Part shown: positions 7,036 to 8,521 of the stretch, in pieces
Position numbering within the stretch: the stretch's first letter is position 1
How the letters are laid out: every line of letters starts with the position of its first letter
Source: an uncultured Eubacteriales bacterium
GTDB lineage: Bacteria > Bacillota > Clostridia > Lachnospirales > Lachnospiraceae
Length of the DNA: 8,521 nucleotides
Direction of reading: 5' to 3'
NCBI GenBank assembly: GCA_900557175.1
Contig: USSL01000062.1
Span: forward strand, 1 to 8,521
Made by a program: the position numbers and the translations under genes
The notes under the pieces: generated by a model
Told to the model about the DNA's origin: nothing
The model's input: only the letters and a program-made list of their open reading frames with translations
The model's database searches: none

Positions 7036-7049
7036 ACATACAGAAAATT
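7035..7049. promoter_or_regulatory. CodY-like site at the predicted leuC transcription start
   Basis: The CodY consensus is AATTTTCWGAAAATT. The right side, CAGAAAATT (7041-7049), matches perfectly and the left six bases match at two positions, giving 11 of 15. CodY represses branched-chain amino acid genes in many Firmicutes, and the position over +1 suits repression. Whether this organism has CodY is not known from the window. Confidence 0.35.
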
Positions 7050-7084
7050 TTACCGGTTACCCCGGGTTTTAAGGAGGACTAATT

Positions 7085-8386
7085 ATGGGCATGACGATGA
7101 CTCAGAAAATATTGGCGCACGCCGCCGGGCTTTCGGAAGTTAAAGCCGGACAACTGATTATGGCGGATTTGGATATGGTACTTGCCAATGACATCACAGG
7201 ACCGGTGGCCATTCATGAAATGGAAAAATTTGAGAAAAAAGGTGTTTTTAATAAAGATAAAATCGCACTGATTCCTGACCATTTCTCACCGAATAAGGAT
7301 ATTAAGTCGGCACAAAACTGCAAATGTATGCGCGATTTCGCCCACTGCAACAATATTACACACTTTTACGAAGTCGGTGAGATGGGCATTGAACATGCCC
7401 TGCTTCCTGAAAAAGGAATTGTCACTGCCGGTGATACAGTCATTGGCGCAGACTCCCATACATGTACATACGGCGCACTCGGCGCTTTTTCAACAGGTGT
7501 CGGCAGTACAGATGCAGCCGCAGGCATGTCCACCGGCAAAGCATGGTTTAAAGTACCGTCCGCCATTAAATTTGAATTGACAGGAAAACCATCCAAGTGG
7601 GTGAGCGGAAAAGATATTATTTTACATATTATCGGGCTGATTGGCGTTGACGGCGCGCTGTACCGCTCAATGGAATTTACAGGCAACGGCATTGCCCATC
7701 TTTCAATGGATGACCGTTTCACAATCGCAAACATGGCGATCGAGGCCGGCGGCAAAAACGGTATTTTCCCTGTCGATGATAAGACAATCAAATATATTGA
7801 AGAACATATGAACCCTGAAAGAAAGGCCGCCTGCGATGCCGCAGGCATCTCTGCATACACAGTTTATGAGGCAGACGAAGACGCCGAATACGACGAAGTC
7901 TATACAATTGACTTAAGCACCTTAAAACCGACCGTTGCTTTTCCGCATCTCCCTGAAAATACACATACGATTGACGCCATTGACGATATCCGAATCGATC
8001 AGGTTGTCATCGGTTCATGTACAAACGGCCGCTTTGATGATTTAAAAACAGCCGCCGAAATACTAAAAGGACGCAAAGTCAAAAAAGGCCTTCGTGTCAT
8101 TATTATCCCGGCAACACAACAGATTTACCTCGATGCTATGAACGCCGGTTATATTCAGACATTTATTGAGGCAGGCGCTATTGTCAGTACACCGACATGC
8201 GGTCCGTGTCTTGGCGGCTATATGGGCATTCTTGCCGAGGGCGAACGCTGCGTTTCAACGACAAACCGGAACTTTGTCGGCAGAATGGGACATGTCACAT
8301 CTGAAATTTATCTTGCAAGCCCGGCTGTCGCTGCGGCCAGTGCCGTCACAGGGAAAATCTGCGGGCCGGATGCCTTAGGCTTATAA
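7085..8386 (+). CDS. leuC: 3-isopropylmalate dehydratase large subunit (LeuC/HacA family)
   Basis: Large, [4Fe-4S]-carrying subunit of isopropylmalate isomerase, converting 2-isopropylmalate to 3-isopropylmalate in leucine synthesis together with LeuD, encoded next. The 433 residues fit the shorter LeuC/HacA type of Clostridia and archaea. Family blocks are [12 protein letters not shown] (65-76), [20 protein letters not shown] (122-141), IGSCTNGR (309-316), [11 protein letters not shown] (368-378) and [10 protein letters not shown] (394-403). The cluster ligands are probably Cys312, Cys372 and Cys375. The first ATG is preferred because AAGGAGG (7071-7077) lies seven bases upstream and relatives begin MGMTMTQKI; Met3 and Met5 are alternatives. 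The same family includes 2,3-dimethylmalate dehydratase and homoaconitase-type enzymes, so the leucine role is likely but not proven. leuA and leuB are not upstream of it. Confidence 0.93.
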   Translation: MGMTMTQKILAHAAGLSEVKAGQLIMADLDMVLANDITGPVAIHEMEKFEKKGVFNKDKIALIPDHFSPNKDIKSAQNCKCMRDFAHCNNITHFYEVGEMGIEHALLPEKGIVTAGDTVIGADSHTCTYGALGAFSTGVGSTDAAAGMSTGKAWFKVPSAIKFELTGKPSKWVSGKDIILHIIGLIGVDGALYRSMEFTGNGIAHLSMDDRFTIANMAIEAGGKNGIFPVDDKTIKYIEEHMNPERKAACDAAGISAYTVYEADEDAEYDEVYTIDLSTLKPTVAFPHLPENTHTIDAIDDIRIDQVVIGSCTNGRFDDLKTAAEILKGRKVKKGLRVIIIPATQQIYLDAMNAGYIQTFIEAGAIVSTPTCGPCLGGYMGILAEGERCVSTTNRNFVGRMGHVTSEIYLASPAVAAASAVTGKICGPDALGL

Positions 8387-8423
8387 AAGAGGCGTAGAAC
8401 AGACACGAAAGGAAGGAAAAACT

Positions 8424-8521
8424 ATGAAAGCATGCGGACATGTATTTAAGTATGGAGAAAATGTAGACACAGATGTTATCATTCCGGCGCGCCACCTTGC
8501 CATCACAGATCCAAAGGGACT
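8424..8521 (+). CDS. leuD: 3-isopropylmalate dehydratase small subunit LeuD, 5' part
   Basis: Only the first 32 codons are in the window and the gene runs off the end. The [20 protein letters not shown] start with PARHL following is the typical LeuD beginning; [11 protein letters not shown] is diagnostic. LeuD is the swivelling subunit that completes the LeuCD active site. The SD AAAGGAAGG (8408-8416) lies seven bases before the ATG. The gap to leuC is 37 bases with no terminator, so the two genes are co-transcribed from the promoter near 7007-7035. Confidence 0.93.
   Translation, partial: MKACGHVFKYGENVDTDVIIPARHLAITDPKG

Noticed and set aside
7042..7084. T-box or other riboswitch before leuC
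   Set aside because: The stretch from predicted start to ATG is only about 43 bases and has no T-box sequence or long alternative stems; only a weak ACCGG/CCGGGT pairing is present.
7366..7860. 164-codon antisense open frame opposite leuC
   Set aside because: leuC family motifs run through the whole region in the + frame; the antisense protein shows no recognisable domain.

Overview
The window looks like the chromosome of an anaerobic, spore-forming Firmicute of class Clostridia, probably a Lachnospiraceae-type organism. The evidence is the sporulation gene spoIVA, strong AAGGAGG-type ribosome binding sites, and the gene order DUF512-der-plsY-gpsA-spoIVA, which I know from this group (B. subtilis keeps a related der-gpsA-...-spoIVA order). 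The genus cannot be fixed from this sequence. All seven genes are on the + strand and closely packed. The longest gap is about 206 bases. No tRNA, rRNA, transposon, CRISPR array or phage gene is visible.

Region 1 (1-3878) is a housekeeping run. It starts with the 3' part of a DUF512 radical-SAM-family gene of unknown function. Then come der (ribosome-assembly GTPase), plsY (acyl-phosphate:glycerol-3-phosphate acyltransferase) and gpsA (glycerol-3-phosphate dehydrogenase). The genes are 15, -1 and 12 bases apart, so they are likely one operon. GpsA makes the glycerol-3-phosphate that PlsY acylates in the first step of phospholipid synthesis.

Region 2 (3879-5447) is a compact 81-base junction followed by spoIVA, the ATPase that forms the base of the spore coat. 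The junction holds a strong terminator hairpin for the gpsA operon. Its 3' arm also contains the spoIVA Shine-Dalgarno sequence. A good SigE-like promoter overlaps the 5' arm, so a SigE transcript would begin inside the hairpin and escape the sequestration. This is the most interesting structure in the window.

Region 3 (5448-6924) is a monocistronic family GH1 beta-glucosidase with its own extended -10 promoter and a clear intrinsic terminator. The residue after its catalytic nucleophile is Ser instead of the near-invariant Asn.

Region 4 (6925-8521) starts the leucine pathway genes leuC and leuD (isopropylmalate isomerase subunits), with leuD cut by the window end. Their promoter carries three copies of AATGTGA, a second inverted repeat over the -35 element and a CodY-like half site at the predicted transcription start. 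No T-box is present, which suggests control by DNA-binding proteins.

I found no wholly new multi-gene system. The best leads are the spoIVA and leuC regulatory junctions and the uncharacterised DUF512 protein.
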